From DAIDKA01 sp049792815 (lineage in GTDB: Bacteria; Pseudomonadota; Gammaproteobacteria; Steroidobacterales; Steroidobacteraceae), in contig JBARBG010000191.1 in assembly GCA_049792815.1 (NCBI GenBank), forward strand, positions 1-52,374: DNA of 52,374 nt, read 5' to 3'. Below are positions 33,643 to 42,819 of the stretch, piece by piece. The translations under genes were made by a program, and so were the position numbers. Position 1 is the first letter of the stretch; the number at the start of each line of letters is the position of its first letter. A model generated the notes under the pieces. That model was not told the DNA's origin. It was given only the letters and a program-made list of their open reading frames with translations, and did not search any database.

Positions 33643-33671
33643 GGTCACCCCCTGCCGGGTTACGGGTGACC
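33643..33671. terminator. Hairpin between convergent genes
   Basis: GGTCACCC and GGGTGACC form an 8-bp stem around a 13-nt loop that includes the stop codon of the PQQ dehydrogenase. It lies 17 nt after the TPR-protease stop, so it could serve both strands. No clear T-tract. Confidence 0.5.
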
Positions 33672-35909
33672 CTCTCTCAGCACCGGCGCCGGCGCGCTCG
33701 AGATCCCGGCCTGCTGCTTGACGTACGCATCACGCGCCACGGCTATCAGACTTGAACGGATCTGCTCGACCTCCGAGGACGTGAGAAGGTCATCCCAGCT
33801 CGGCATGCCTTGCTTTTCGAGTAATCCGCCACGCACGACCGACGCGAACGCGGCGGCGTCATGCAGAAATCCGGAACGGCGCAGGTCCGGCACGGGCGCC
33901 CGATCAGCATTGGCGTGGCATCCGGCGCAGTTCCGCGCGAACAGGGCTCTGCCGGCGGCGATGTCCGCAGTCGTGCCCGCATTGGCCGGCGGTTCCGGTA
34001 GCGGAGCAATCGGTCCCAATTCCGGCGGCATCGGTGTCGCGCTCCCATCGAGCCGAAATGACAGTATCCGGTTGTCGTTGCCGCGCGTGGCGGCAACATT
34101 GCCTGGCATCCAGAAGTTCCAGCCGCCGCCGCCGCTGCCGGCGAGGATGGCGACGTACTGCACGCCGTTGACGGTATAGGTCATTGGTGCGGCGATCAGC
34201 GGACTGCCGGTGTCAATCTCCTTGATGACGGCGCCCGTCTCGTCGTTGAACACTCGGAGTTTGCCATCGATGCTGCCCTGGATGACGATGCCGCCGGCGC
34301 TGGAGAGTACACCGCCATGGTCCATGAAACTTGGATAGCTGTGCTCCCAGACCACCTTGTGCGCGATGGGATCCCAGGCTTTGAGTGTGGCGTGCATATC
34401 CAGGCTGGGCACTTTCTTGAGGTAGCTCGGCGCCGTCACCGGCCGCAAGGCCGGCGGCAGCGATGCGGGCGGCGCGAGCAGTTGGGTCGCGAAGGCAATC
34501 TGTACCCCGGTGTTCATGCGCTCCTGAAGGTGTGGCGTCCGGGGCGCTGCGAACAGAGCCTCGCCACTGTGGGCAGTCGGGATATAGACGAGACCCGTCC
34601 GCGCCGAAAGTGACATCGGATTGAAATTGTGCCCGCCCACACCCGATGGAAACACGATCACGGGCTTGCCCTTGGTGTAGTCGCTGTCCGGGTTCTCGGC
34701 CGGGCGACCCGTGTGCAGGTCGACCCCGGTGGCCCAATTCGCCGCGACAAATTTATCCGCAGCCAGAAGCTTGCCGCCGGCACGGTCAAGAACGTAAAAG
34801 AAGCCGTTCTTTGAGGCTTGCAGCAGGACGTCCTGCTCGGCGCCATTGATCTTCAGAGTCGCCAGCATGATGGGCGGTGTCGCGTCGTAATCCCAACGCT
34901 CACCCGGCGTCTCCTGGTAGTGCCACACATACTCGCCGGTGTCGGCGTTCACGGCGACGATTGAGGCGAGGAACAGATTGTCCCCGCCCGACGGGCTGCG
35001 GTACGCACTGTTCCAGGGCGCACCATTGCCGGTACCGAAGAACACCAGGTTTGTTTTCGCGTCGTAGGCGATGCCATCCCAGGCATTGCCACCGCCACCG
35101 AGGCTCGAGTCGCGTTTGGGGTCCCAGGTACTGGCGGCCATTTCCAATGCCTTGCTCTCGTAAGGCTTGGTGGGATCACCGGGCACGGTGTAGAAGCGCC
35201 AAACGAGCTTGCCGGTCTCCAGGTCATATGCGGATACGTAACCGCGCGAATCAAATTCAGCGCCGCCATTGCCGATGACCACCACCCGATTCGCGATCTG
35301 TGGCGCGCCCGTGACGGAGTATGCGCGCGTGCGGTCGATCAGGGTGTCCGCCTGCCAGCGAACCGTGCCGTCCTTTGCATCCAGCGCAAACAGGATGCCT
35401 TCGAATGAGGCCACATAGACCTTGCCCTTCCAGACCGCGACGCCACGATTGACCACGTCGCAGCAGCTGCCGCGGGCGTTCTTCAGTTTCAGTGGCGGCT
35501 CGAACTGCCAAAGCAGGTGGCCGGTTGCGGCATCAAGCGCATAGACTCGGCCCGCGACACCCGAGGTGTACATCACGCCGTCGACGACAATGGGCGTCGC
35601 CTCCATGCCGCGATTGGTACCGGTCTTCAGCTCCCATGCGAATCCGAGCCGGGCGGCCGTTTGTCGGTCGATCTGCTGCAGCGGCGAATAGTGCGTGTTG
35701 CCGGCGTCGCGGCCGGTCGTGAGCCACGCACCGGGTTCTTTCTGAATCTCCTGCAGGCGTGCGAGGTCAACCCGGCCGGCCGGGGCTGAAGCTTGCGCAG
35801 CCGGGGCCGGGGCCGGGGCCGGGGCAGAGACTTGATTCTCGCAGGCGGCGAGCAATAGCGCGGCTGAGAGGGCGGTCGCAAGCAAAAGACCCGCGCGGTT
35901 GAGCTGCAT
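33660..35909 (-). CDS. PQQ-dependent alcohol dehydrogenase lipoprotein with C-terminal cytochrome c
   Basis: 749-aa quinohemoprotein. The lipoprotein signal ends ALLLAAC (Cys23), followed by an Ala/Pro linker. The propeller has the vicinal disulfide pair Cys149-Cys150 (RGSCCDVVN), the catalytic aspartate region GERWDYDATPP and several tryptophan-docking repeats (DAKDGTVRWQ, DLETGKLVWRF, NADTGEYVWHY). A cytochrome c domain follows, with heme site CAGCH (661-665) and Met702 as likely sixth ligand. It would oxidise an alcohol or sugar in the periplasm and pass electrons to the respiratory chain. PQQ synthesis genes are not in the window. ATG 35909 is chosen over an earlier start because it opens the lipoprotein signal. 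The downstream order (NTF2-like gene upstream on the same strand, 65 nt away) suggests a shared transcript. Confidence 0.93.
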   Translation of the reverse strand: MQLNRAGLLLATALSAALLLAACENQVSAPAPAPAPAAQASAPAGRVDLARLQEIQKEPGAWLTTGRDAGNTHYSPLQQIDRQTAARLGFAWELKTGTNRGMEATPIVVDGVMYTSGVAGRVYALDAATGHLLWQFEPPLKLKNARGSCCDVVNRGVAVWKGKVYVASFEGILFALDAKDGTVRWQADTLIDRTRAYSVTGAPQIANRVVVIGNGGAEFDSRGYVSAYDLETGKLVWRFYTVPGDPTKPYESKALEMAASTWDPKRDSSLGGGGNAWDGIAYDAKTNLVFFGTGNGAPWNSAYRSPSGGDNLFLASIVAVNADTGEYVWHYQETPGERWDYDATPPIMLATLKINGAEQDVLLQASKNGFFYVLDRAGGKLLAADKFVAANWATGVDLHTGRPAENPDSDYTKGKPVIVFPSGVGGHNFNPMSLSARTGLVYIPTAHSGEALFAAPRTPHLQERMNTGVQIAFATQLLAPPASLPPALRPVTAPSYLKKVPSLDMHATLKAWDPIAHKVVWEHSYPSFMDHGGVLSSAGGIVIQGSIDGKLRVFNDETGAVIKEIDTGSPLIAAPMTYTVNGVQYVAILAGSGGGGWNFWMPGNVAATRGNDNRILSFRLDGSATPMPPELGPIAPLPEPPANAGTTADIAAGRALFARNCAGCHANADRAPVPDLRRSGFLHDAAAFASVVRGGLLEKQGMPSWDDLLTSSEVEQIRSSLIAVARDAYVKQQAGISSAPAPVLREGHP

Positions 35910-35974
35910 TGTGTGGCAGGTACCGGTATCTACGCTGAACATCTTGAACGTCCCCCGTCAGGCAACACCGGAAC

Positions 35975-36598
35975 CTAAGGCTTCACTCCGGCCCAGGCAA
36001 GTAACTTTTGCTCCAACGCCTCCGCCGCTTCGGGCCGATCAACCCCCGGTAGATCGTTGTTGACGACATATCCGCCTTGCCGCGTCAGCAACCAGGACAA
36101 CATGCGGTAGGAAGGGCGAAAGCCTGTCAGCTCCTGCGCGCGGATGGGCAGTTGCTGGCCGGGAATACGCGTGATGATTTCGTCGCGTACGTAAATCCCG
36201 TAAAAACCCTTCAGGCCCCAATGCCCCTCACGGCGCTCCACCGGATAGAGGAAGCGGGCATGGCTGGATAGGCAGAACTCCACACCCTCGATCTCGGCCG
36301 GGATGTCGATTACCCCCGCAAGAGTTGCAAGCGCGCGTTCGCCGTTCAATTGCACCCGAACCGGCCCGAGGCGATGGCGAGCCTTCACACCGCGGCGCGC
36401 CATTTCGATGGATCCGGCCACGAACTGCGCTCCGGTGCCGGAAATCCAACTGATTTCAACGTGGGAGTCCGGCAGGTAGCAGCTTCCCAGTCGCTCCCAT
36501 TGCCCCAGATCCCGGCTTTCGCGCTCCGTGAGTACCAGCTGGGTAATGGCCGAAACTTCGGCAGCAGCCAGTACGGTTCGGGTCAGCGTGGTGTCCAT
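35975..36598 (-). CDS. NTF2-like (SnoaL-type) protein
   Basis: 207-aa soluble cone-fold protein. The N-terminal helix (AITQLVLTERESRDLGQWERL) and the following CYLPDSHVEISWISGTG strand are typical of the NTF2-like/SnoaL family, which includes isomerases, hydratases and non-catalytic binding proteins. The C-terminal half (GFYGIYVRDEIITRIPGQ) continues longer than the usual 130-150 aa. It starts 105 nt from the divergent OPT transporter, and the PQQ dehydrogenase lies 65 nt downstream. Substrate unknown. Confidence 0.78.
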   Translation of the reverse strand: MDTTLTRTVLAAAEVSAITQLVLTERESRDLGQWERLGSCYLPDSHVEISWISGTGAQFVAGSIEMARRGVKARHRLGPVRVQLNGERALATLAGVIDIPAEIEGVEFCLSSHARFLYPVERREGHWGLKGFYGIYVRDEIITRIPGQQLPIRAQELTGFRPSYRMLSWLLTRQGGYVVNNDLPGVDRPEAAEALEQKLLAWAGVKP

Positions 36599-36703
36599 AG
36601 GCGATTGCTCAGTTTATCTCGTGGGTGAGTGTGCAGGCAGGCGCTGCCATAGGGCAAGTCGTCCTGCGCTATGCTGTCGCCCAGGACCTGGGGGTGGCGG
36701 CGC

Positions 36704-38692
36704 ATGGCACTTGAACAGTTGAGCGAGCACCAGATCCGCACTTGGACGCGGGCCAGGAAGGATGACTGGTGGTTCAAGAATGTGTACCGCGGCAATGTCC
36801 CGCAGCTGACAATCCGGTCGGGCGTGACCGGATTTTTTCTGGGCGGCGTGCTGGCAGCCACGTCTTTGTATATTGGCGCCAAGACCGGCGTCTCCATCGG
36901 CGTGGGGCTGACATCGGTCATCCTTTCGTTTGCGATTTTCCGCATTCTGAACGCCGCCGGACTGGGTCAGGACCTCACAATTCTCGAGAACAACTGCACG
37001 CAGTCGATAGCGACCGCAGCGGGTTACATGGTCTCCCCCCTGGTGGCAAGTCTTACGGCCTACATGTTGGTGACTCACCGCATCATTCCGTGGTGGCAGA
37101 TGCTGGTATGGATGGTCACAGTTGCAGTGCTCGGCGTACTCGTTGCGTTTCCGCTGAAGCGCCGCTTCATCAATCAGGACCAGTTGCCGTTTCCGGAAGG
37201 TCGCGCCTGCGGAGTGGTGCTTGATGCGCTGTACACGGGCGGCGCCGCCGTGGGCATGTTTCGAGCCCGCCTGCTGGGCCTCGCGGCGCTGGGCGCTGGT
37301 CTATATCAGGTGTTGATCAGCGATGGCTGGATGAAGTTGCTCCAGTTCAGGCTGCTGCGGATGGACCGCTGGGCCGGCCTCAAGGAAGCCTGGACGTTTC
37401 ATGACCGGCTCGACACCTACTACTACGCTGCGGCGGCCCGATTCAATTTATGGATACCGCGGATCCTGGGCACTGATGTGCGCCAGCTCGGCCTGCACCT
37501 GACACTCGATGCAGCGATGCTTGGGGTTGGCGGACTGATGGGTGTGCGCGTCGCGACAAGCTGCCTGCTTGGGGCATTCATCAACTTCGCAATCCTCGCC
37601 CCGATCATGATCGCACACGGCGACATCGTGCAACGCATTGCGCCAGACGGCGTCATTGTTCCGATCTCCCGCGCCGAGATCGTCAACCAGTGGTCGCTGT
37701 GGTGGGGCGTGACCATGATGGTGGTAGGCTCGCTGGTCAGTTTGCTGGGACGGCCCGAGATTTTCACCAATGCGTTCAAAGCGCTGCGCGCAAGCGCCCC
37801 GCGCGAACAAGCGGCGGCCGACCCGCTGCGATTCATCGAACTGCCATTGGGCGTCTCGTTTGTCGGCGTGCCGATATTCTGCGTGCTCGGCGCGAGCGTG
37901 ACCCACGTGTTTTTCGGCGTGCCATGGTTGCTGGCCTTCATCTCCCTGCCGCTGATCATGGTGCTGACGGTGATCTGTGCCAATTCGATGGCGCTCACGT
38001 CCTGGACACCGACCGGTGCCTTGGCGAAGATCACGCAGTTCACGATGGGCGCGATCGATCACACCAATCCGGCCAGCAATCTGATCCCGGCCGGGATGAC
38101 CGGAGAGATCGCGGCCAACGCCGCCAACCTCCTGTCGGACATCAAACCTGGCTACATGCTTGGGGCGAAGCCGCGGCAGCAGGCGATCGGCCACGTGATT
38201 GGGATCTTTTCCGGGTCGCTGGTGTGCATTCCGCTCTATTTCCTGCTGTTCCTGCCGCCCGGACACGCCGGCGTGCGTTCGGCCGCCACCATTGTCTCCG
38301 AGAAGTTTGCGATGCCCGCCGCGGTACAGTGGCAGGGCGTGGCCGAACTCATCGCCCGGGGTGTTGCCAGCTTGCCGCTATCCGCCCAGGTCTCGATGAT
38401 CGTCGCCGCCGTTTCCGCTGCCGCAATCGAGATCACCAATATAGCGTCCCGCGGACGCATCCCACTGTCCACCGTGTCCGTCGGCCTCGGCGTTGTGCTG
38501 CCGCCGGAATACACGGTGCCGATGTGGGCCGGCGCGCTGCTGTTCTGGCTGACAGGTCGGCGCTACTCGACCCCCGGCACCCGCGGCCATGCCTACTGGA
38601 AGGAGGGCTGTGAATCGATCTGCGCCGGCCTGATTTCCGGCTCGGCACTGGTCGGCATCGGCAATGCGATTGTCAACGTGGTGTTCTTTTGA
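36704..38692 (+). CDS. OPT-family oligopeptide/metal-chelate transporter
   Basis: 662-aa permease with about 14-16 membrane helices. OPT features include YRGNVPQLTIRSGVTGFFLGG at the first helix, LENNCTQSIATAAGYM, and LPFPEGRACGVVLDAL (the conserved P-x-G region). Bacterial OPT proteins take up oligopeptides or siderophore-like metal complexes. ATG 36704 opens at the family N-terminus. It is divergent from the NTF2-like gene. Convergent with the exported protein that ends at 38844; the 151-nt gap between them shows no good terminator. Confidence 0.9.
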   Translation: MALEQLSEHQIRTWTRARKDDWWFKNVYRGNVPQLTIRSGVTGFFLGGVLAATSLYIGAKTGVSIGVGLTSVILSFAIFRILNAAGLGQDLTILENNCTQSIATAAGYMVSPLVASLTAYMLVTHRIIPWWQMLVWMVTVAVLGVLVAFPLKRRFINQDQLPFPEGRACGVVLDALYTGGAAVGMFRARLLGLAALGAGLYQVLISDGWMKLLQFRLLRMDRWAGLKEAWTFHDRLDTYYYAAAARFNLWIPRILGTDVRQLGLHLTLDAAMLGVGGLMGVRVATSCLLGAFINFAILAPIMIAHGDIVQRIAPDGVIVPISRAEIVNQWSLWWGVTMMVVGSLVSLLGRPEIFTNAFKALRASAPREQAAADPLRFIELPLGVSFVGVPIFCVLGASVTHVFFGVPWLLAFISLPLIMVLTVICANSMALTSWTPTGALAKITQFTMGAIDHTNPASNLIPAGMTGEIAANAANLLSDIKPGYMLGAKPRQQAIGHVIGIFSGSLVCIPLYFLLFLPPGHAGVRSAATIVSEKFAMPAAVQWQGVAELIARGVASLPLSAQVSMIVAAVSAAAIEITNIASRGRIPLSTVSVGLGVVLPPEYTVPMWAGALLFWLTGRRYSTPGTRGHAYWKEGCESICAGLISGSALVGIGNAIVNVVFF

Positions 38693-38843
38693 GGCAGCTG
38701 CACTTTATTGGATCTGACCAGTAACGATGGTAGCGGCGGCGGGAATGGTCGATTTCCCCGCGAGGAGGGCGTTGCACCGGGCGATTTTGGGCCTTGAGAG
38801 CCCCAGTAATCACAGCTCAATGACGGCCGAATCTGCCTGGTTC

Positions 38844-39863
38844 TCAACGGCCAGTAATCACCTGCAACATGCCGGCGTGCAGTTCGCCCAGCTCCAAATT
38901 GAGATTCTGATCAAGGTTCGACCTGTAGAGTGCCTTCAAGTAAGCGGTGTCGGCCGCCGTGATCGCCGCGGGTGGCGCGCCGCAGTCCTGGGCGAACAGG
39001 CTGACAATGCTCGGGAGCCCGGTACAGGCATCTACAGCCGATAGCTGCGCGAGGGCCAGCATTGCGATGTAGTCCGAGACAGCCTGCAGCGAATAGGCTG
39101 CAGTCTTTTGAGAATTTACAATGATTAGCACGTGCACAAACTCGCTGCGCAGTGCATGGCTTAGACGACTTCCGGCCGTGCCTGTCGGCCCCGCGCTGTT
39201 GGGCTCATCGATAGTCAGGCCGCTGTTGAATGGCGTTAAGCCGTTGCCGTTAAGGGTCGGCAGGGGCGCGCCGCAACCCACGATGCAGGCCGGTGGCGCC
39301 CAGCCGTCCATTGAACGCGAGCCGGTCAGGTACCAGGCCTGTACGGGATGGGTAAACGCTGTCGCCTGTTTGGCCTGGTTGCTGAGGTAGTAGCCCAGGA
39401 GAGGACGGTACTTCTTGGCAATGAGATCCACCAGCTCCTGCGGCTGAGGCGTGAAGACGACTTCGACATTTGCCGCGCACTTCGTGCCGTCCGCCGCTGC
39501 CTTGGCGCCGACACTGCGGGCCAGGCTCCTGATCCGGCGGGAGACAAATTCGCCATAGGTGTCTTTCAGACCGGATACGGTAGGGCACACATTCTCGCGC
39601 CAGCGGCCGACCTGGCCAATGACGGCGGTGGGACTTGAATGGGACCGCACAAACTGATTGATCGCACGGTTGAGCGTGCGAGCATCCATCTTGCCGACGA
39701 CCGTTACTTCATCCAGGGATTTCTCGTGCGTGGCACCGGATTCATCCACGGGCTGGGTAGTCGGCGCCGCGAAGCCGACGTCGGCAGCGCCCAGCGCGTA
39801 GAGGCACAGTGCGAGGCCGCGAACGATGCGCGAAAGGTAGTGCCGCGGCGCGAAAGTTTGCAT
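38844..39863 (-). CDS. Exported protein of unknown function
   Basis: 339 aa with a signal peptide (about residues 1-33, ending VGFAA). The mature N-terminus holds EVTVVGKMDARTLNRAINQFV. The EVTVVG piece resembles the segment just before the plug of TonB receptors, but no plug or barrel follows. Six or more cysteines (ENVCPTVSG, GTKCAAN, CIVGCGAP, DACTGLP, AQDCGAP) suggest several disulfides. SEFVHVLIIVNSQKT and QAVSDYIAMLALAQL look like an ordered core. Its closest relatives, from memory, are unnamed exported proteins of sphingomonads and similar bacteria. Confidence 0.68.
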   Translation of the reverse strand: MQTFAPRHYLSRIVRGLALCLYALGAADVGFAAPTTQPVDESGATHEKSLDEVTVVGKMDARTLNRAINQFVRSHSSPTAVIGQVGRWRENVCPTVSGLKDTYGEFVSRRIRSLARSVGAKAAADGTKCAANVEVVFTPQPQELVDLIAKKYRPLLGYYLSNQAKQATAFTHPVQAWYLTGSRSMDGWAPPACIVGCGAPLPTLNGNGLTPFNSGLTIDEPNSAGPTGTAGSRLSHALRSEFVHVLIIVNSQKTAAYSLQAVSDYIAMLALAQLSAVDACTGLPSIVSLFAQDCGAPPAAITAADTAYLKALYRSNLDQNLNLELGELHAGMLQVITGR

Positions 39864-40194
39864 GGGCTTTCGGGCTCCAAACTCACTCGATACGCAGCAA
39901 ATCTTACGCCCCGTGCTGACGTCAGGTCGGGAAGCGCCAATTAACGTTGGTTAATCAAGTTCCCGCCCCCAATCTTGTCTGCTGCATTGTGCGGCATTCC
40001 AGGCGGGCGGAAAACGGTGAAGCTGGATGCGTCTGGGCGCTACAGGCATTAAATGACACGTACCCACCAAGACTTCGCATCTCATGCTACGCAAGGCGAT
40101 TCTGGCCGACATTGCTGAAAAAGGAAACCGGTGTCATTATCGACCGACGCGTGTCGTCGCCGGGTGGTCGGGTTGTTCCGAGGGGGATTGAACC
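39864..40194. other. 331-nt non-coding region upstream of the pectate lyase
   Basis: No convincing gene. It holds a 10-bp palindrome CTGACGTCAG (39916-39925), a TTAAC-gttg-GTTAA repeat (39941-39954) and the pectin-regulon operator at 40127. A plausible promoter for the lyase is TTGCTG (40112-40117), a 17-nt spacer and CATTAT (40135-40140), so the operator would lie between and over the boxes. Confidence 0.6.
40127..40138. promoter_or_regulatory. LacI-type operator A (pectate lyase)
   Basis: ACCGGTGTCATT, 57 nt before the pectate lyase ATG. Same core as sites at 43673, 44902, 46631 and 46663. It falls between the proposed -35 and -10 boxes, so binding should repress. Confidence 0.8.
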
Positions 40195-41577
40195 ATGAGC
40201 TTTGCCAGCCAAAAAATACCTGCGTTGCTGATGCTCGCAGTGGTGATCGTCGGGTCACCGTTCTGGGCCAGGACGGTAAGCGCCGATGATGATCTGGCGA
40301 TGGCCAGCCTGCGGCTGCCAACGGCGGGGTGGGCGCATGCGCAGGGTGGCCGGGGCGGCCGGATCATTCGCGTGACGACGTTGTCCCTTGACGGCCCCGG
40401 CTCCTTGAAGGAGGCAATCGAGGCCAAGGGCCCGCGCACTGTCGTCTTCGAGGTGGGCGGCCAGATCGATCTCATCGAGAGCACGCTGCACGTCACGGAA
40501 CCGTATCTGACCGTCGCGGGACAGACGGCTCCTTCCCCCGGCATCACGCTGATCCGCGGCAAGGGCATTGCCATCACGACGCACGACGTCATTGTCCAGC
40601 ACATCCGTATCCGAACGGGCGATTCGGGTCACGCCAAGGCGAGTGGCTGGTCGACCGACGGGATCCGTACCGAGGATGGCGCGTTCGATGTCATCATCGA
40701 CCACTGCTCATTGACCTGGGCTACGAACAAGATTGCGGCGGTCTCGGGCAGCCGGTTCAAGGGCAAGACGCCCGATGACTGGCGCAATTCGACTTCGCAT
40801 CGGGTGACGCTGTCCAACAATATCATTGCCGAAGCGCTCGCGCGCTCCTCGCATTGGAAGATTGAACACTCCAAGGGCGCACTCATTCACGACAACACCT
40901 CCGGAGTCTTGATCCTGAGGAATCTGTTTGCGCACAACTACGAGCGCAGTCCGTTGTTCAAGGGCGGTGTACGCGGCGCGATCGTCAACAACCTGATCTT
41001 CGATCCGGGTCAGCGCGCGGTGCACTACAACCTGATTGCCGAGGAATGGGGAACTCATCCCTACGAGGTGGGCAAGATGTCCGCCGTGGGCAACGTGCTG
41101 CGAGCGGGAATGTCCACGCCCCCGGACCTGGCGTTCCTGGAGATCGGGGGCGACGGCGACCTTGAATACTATGGCCACGACAACATCGCGGTGGACCGCA
41201 TTGGACGGCCCCTGCCGATGCTGGGCTCCTACACGACGACTGGCGCCAGGATCATCGAAGAATCTTCCCCGCCGGAGTGGCCGGAGGGCCTACAGGCCAT
41301 TGCGGCCAGGGACGTGCAGAAGGCGGTGCTCGCGGGGGTGGGCGCCCGACCCTGGGACCGGGACTATCACGATGCGCGGCTCGTCGCCGATGTGGCGGAA
41401 GGGCGCGGATGGATCATCGACAGTGAAGCCGATGTTCATGGCAATCTGGCGCAAAAGCAGACGCATCGCGCCTTCCACCCCGAGGAGTGGAACCTGGATA
41501 CCATGGAACCCAAACGAGCGAGCCTGCTCGATTCGGATGCCAAGTCAACCACGCTGATGGTCCCGGAGGGAAACTGA
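40195..41577 (+). CDS. Pectate lyase-like exported polysaccharide lyase (PL1-type beta-helix)
   Basis: 460-aa exported protein, signal peptide ending ARTVSA-D (about residue 30). The right-handed beta-helix is announced by GPGSLKEAIEAKGPRTVVFEVGGQIDL. Pectate lyase motifs are FDVIIDHCSLTWATN (Asp169, His170; calcium-site region) and the RNLFAHNYERSPLFKGG segment with the catalytic-type arginine. It would cleave polygalacturonate outside the cytoplasm by beta-elimination, giving unsaturated oligomers. Operator A and a good promoter precede it. It ends exactly where the convergent MFS gene ends: TGATCA contains both stops. The precise PL family should be confirmed. Confidence 0.84.
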   Translation: MSFASQKIPALLMLAVVIVGSPFWARTVSADDDLAMASLRLPTAGWAHAQGGRGGRIIRVTTLSLDGPGSLKEAIEAKGPRTVVFEVGGQIDLIESTLHVTEPYLTVAGQTAPSPGITLIRGKGIAITTHDVIVQHIRIRTGDSGHAKASGWSTDGIRTEDGAFDVIIDHCSLTWATNKIAAVSGSRFKGKTPDDWRNSTSHRVTLSNNIIAEALARSSHWKIEHSKGALIHDNTSGVLILRNLFAHNYERSPLFKGGVRGAIVNNLIFDPGQRAVHYNLIAEEWGTHPYEVGKMSAVGNVLRAGMSTPPDLAFLEIGGDGDLEYYGHDNIAVDRIGRPLPMLGSYTTTGARIIEESSPPEWPEGLQAIAARDVQKAVLAGVGARPWDRDYHDARLVADVAEGRGWIIDSEADVHGNLAQKQTHRAFHPEEWNLDTMEPKRASLLDSDAKSTTLMVPEGN

Positions 41578-42819
41578 TCAATCCAGACGCGCCGGATCGT
41601 AGCGGGGCACCAGGCGGTGCACCACATAGAGCGCGACAAGATAGACCACGCCGGCCACCGCAAATATCGGCGTGTAGGTGCCCACGCTGTCGAGGATGTA
41701 GCCGGCATATTTTGCCATGAGCATCCCGCCGATCGCACCGGCGGTGCCGCCGATACCGACCACGGAGGCCACCGCATAGCGGGGAAAGACATCCGCAGGC
41801 AGCGTGTAGAGGTTGCAGGAAAATGACTGATGCGCCGCCGTCGCCAGGCCCACCAGTAACGTGGCGGCCCACAGATTGTCGACATACGCGGCACCGACGA
41901 TCGGCAGGACCGCGATGGCACTGACCAGCATGGTCAGTTTGCGTGCGTCATTCAGCGACCAGCCCCGCTGCAGCAGCCGTGAGGACATCCACCCGCCCGC
42001 GATGCTGCCCAGGTCGGCGAGCACGTATACCGCGACCAGCGGCGGACCGAAGCTCTGCAGATCAAGGTGATGGCGCTTGGCAAAAAAATCCGGCAACCAG
42101 AACAGAAACATCCACCAAACCGGGTCGATGAGGAATTTCCCGGTCGCATAGGCCCAGGTCTCACGCACGGTCAACAGCCTGGCCCACGACACCGCGACAA
42201 TGGGGTCCGGCGGATCACTCTGGATCAGCTGCAGCTCCTGTATTGAAACGTGCGGATCGTCCTGCGGGCGCCGGTAGACCAGCAGCCATGCGAGCAGCCA
42301 CAGCAGCGTGAGCAGGCCGGTCACGATGAAAGCCGCACGCCAGCCAAACGCCAGGGTAATGGCCGGAACCAACAATGGTGTGATGATCGCCCCCACGTTG
42401 GAGCCGGCATTGAAGATTCCCGTGGCGAGGGCGCGCTCCTTCTTCGGAAACCATTCCGTAACGGCTTTCAGTCCCGCCGGAAAGTTGCCGGATTCGCCCA
42501 CTCCGAGCCCAATGCGCACCACGACGAAACTCAGCAGTCCAGAGGCCATGGCATGGGCCATGTGCGCCGCGGTCCAGATGATGACCGCTACCGTGTAGCC
42601 GACCTTGGCGCCCATCCGATCGATGAGGCGCCCGAAGGCGAGGTAGCCGATTGCGTAGGCGAACTGAAACCAGAACACGATCGTGCCGTAATCGGTCTCG
42701 CTCCAGTGGTATTGGGCAGCCAGGAGCGGTTTCAACACCCCGACGATCTGCCGGTCGATGTAGTTGATGGCGGTCGCAGCAAACAGCAGACCGCAGATGA
42801 GCCAGCGGCGCCGCGTCAT
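41578..42819 (-). CDS. ExuT-like MFS hexuronate transporter
   Basis: 413-aa MFS permease of the anion:cation symporter type, with 12 predicted helices. INYIDRQIVGVLKP in helix 1, GRLIDRMGAKVGY and GLGVGESGNFPAGLKAVTEWFPKKERALATG (in two adjacent stretches) are what I expect of ExuT and related hexuronate/sugar-acid carriers. It should import galacturonate, glucuronate or their deoxy-keto derivatives. ATG 42819 overlaps the stop of the hydratase-like gene by 4 nt, so the two are co-expressed from the divergent promoter with operator B. Confidence 0.88.
   Translation of the reverse strand: MTRRRWLICGLLFAATAINYIDRQIVGVLKPLLAAQYHWSETDYGTIVFWFQFAYAIGYLAFGRLIDRMGAKVGYTVAVIIWTAAHMAHAMASGLLSFVVVRIGLGVGESGNFPAGLKAVTEWFPKKERALATGIFNAGSNVGAIITPLLVPAITLAFGWRAAFIVTGLLTLLWLLAWLLVYRRPQDDPHVSIQELQLIQSDPPDPIVAVSWARLLTVRETWAYATGKFLIDPVWWMFLFWLPDFFAKRHHLDLQSFGPPLVAVYVLADLGSIAGGWMSSRLLQRGWSLNDARKLTMLVSAIAVLPIVGAAYVDNLWAATLLVGLATAAHQSFSCNLYTLPADVFPRYAVASVVGIGGTAGAIGGMLMAKYAGYILDSVGTYTPIFAVAGVVYLVALYVVHRLVPRYDPARLD

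Noticed and set aside
38803..38861. CCAGTAATCAC occurring twice near the end of the exported-protein gene
   Set aside because: Two short copies, one inside a coding region, with no symmetry or promoter context; probably chance.
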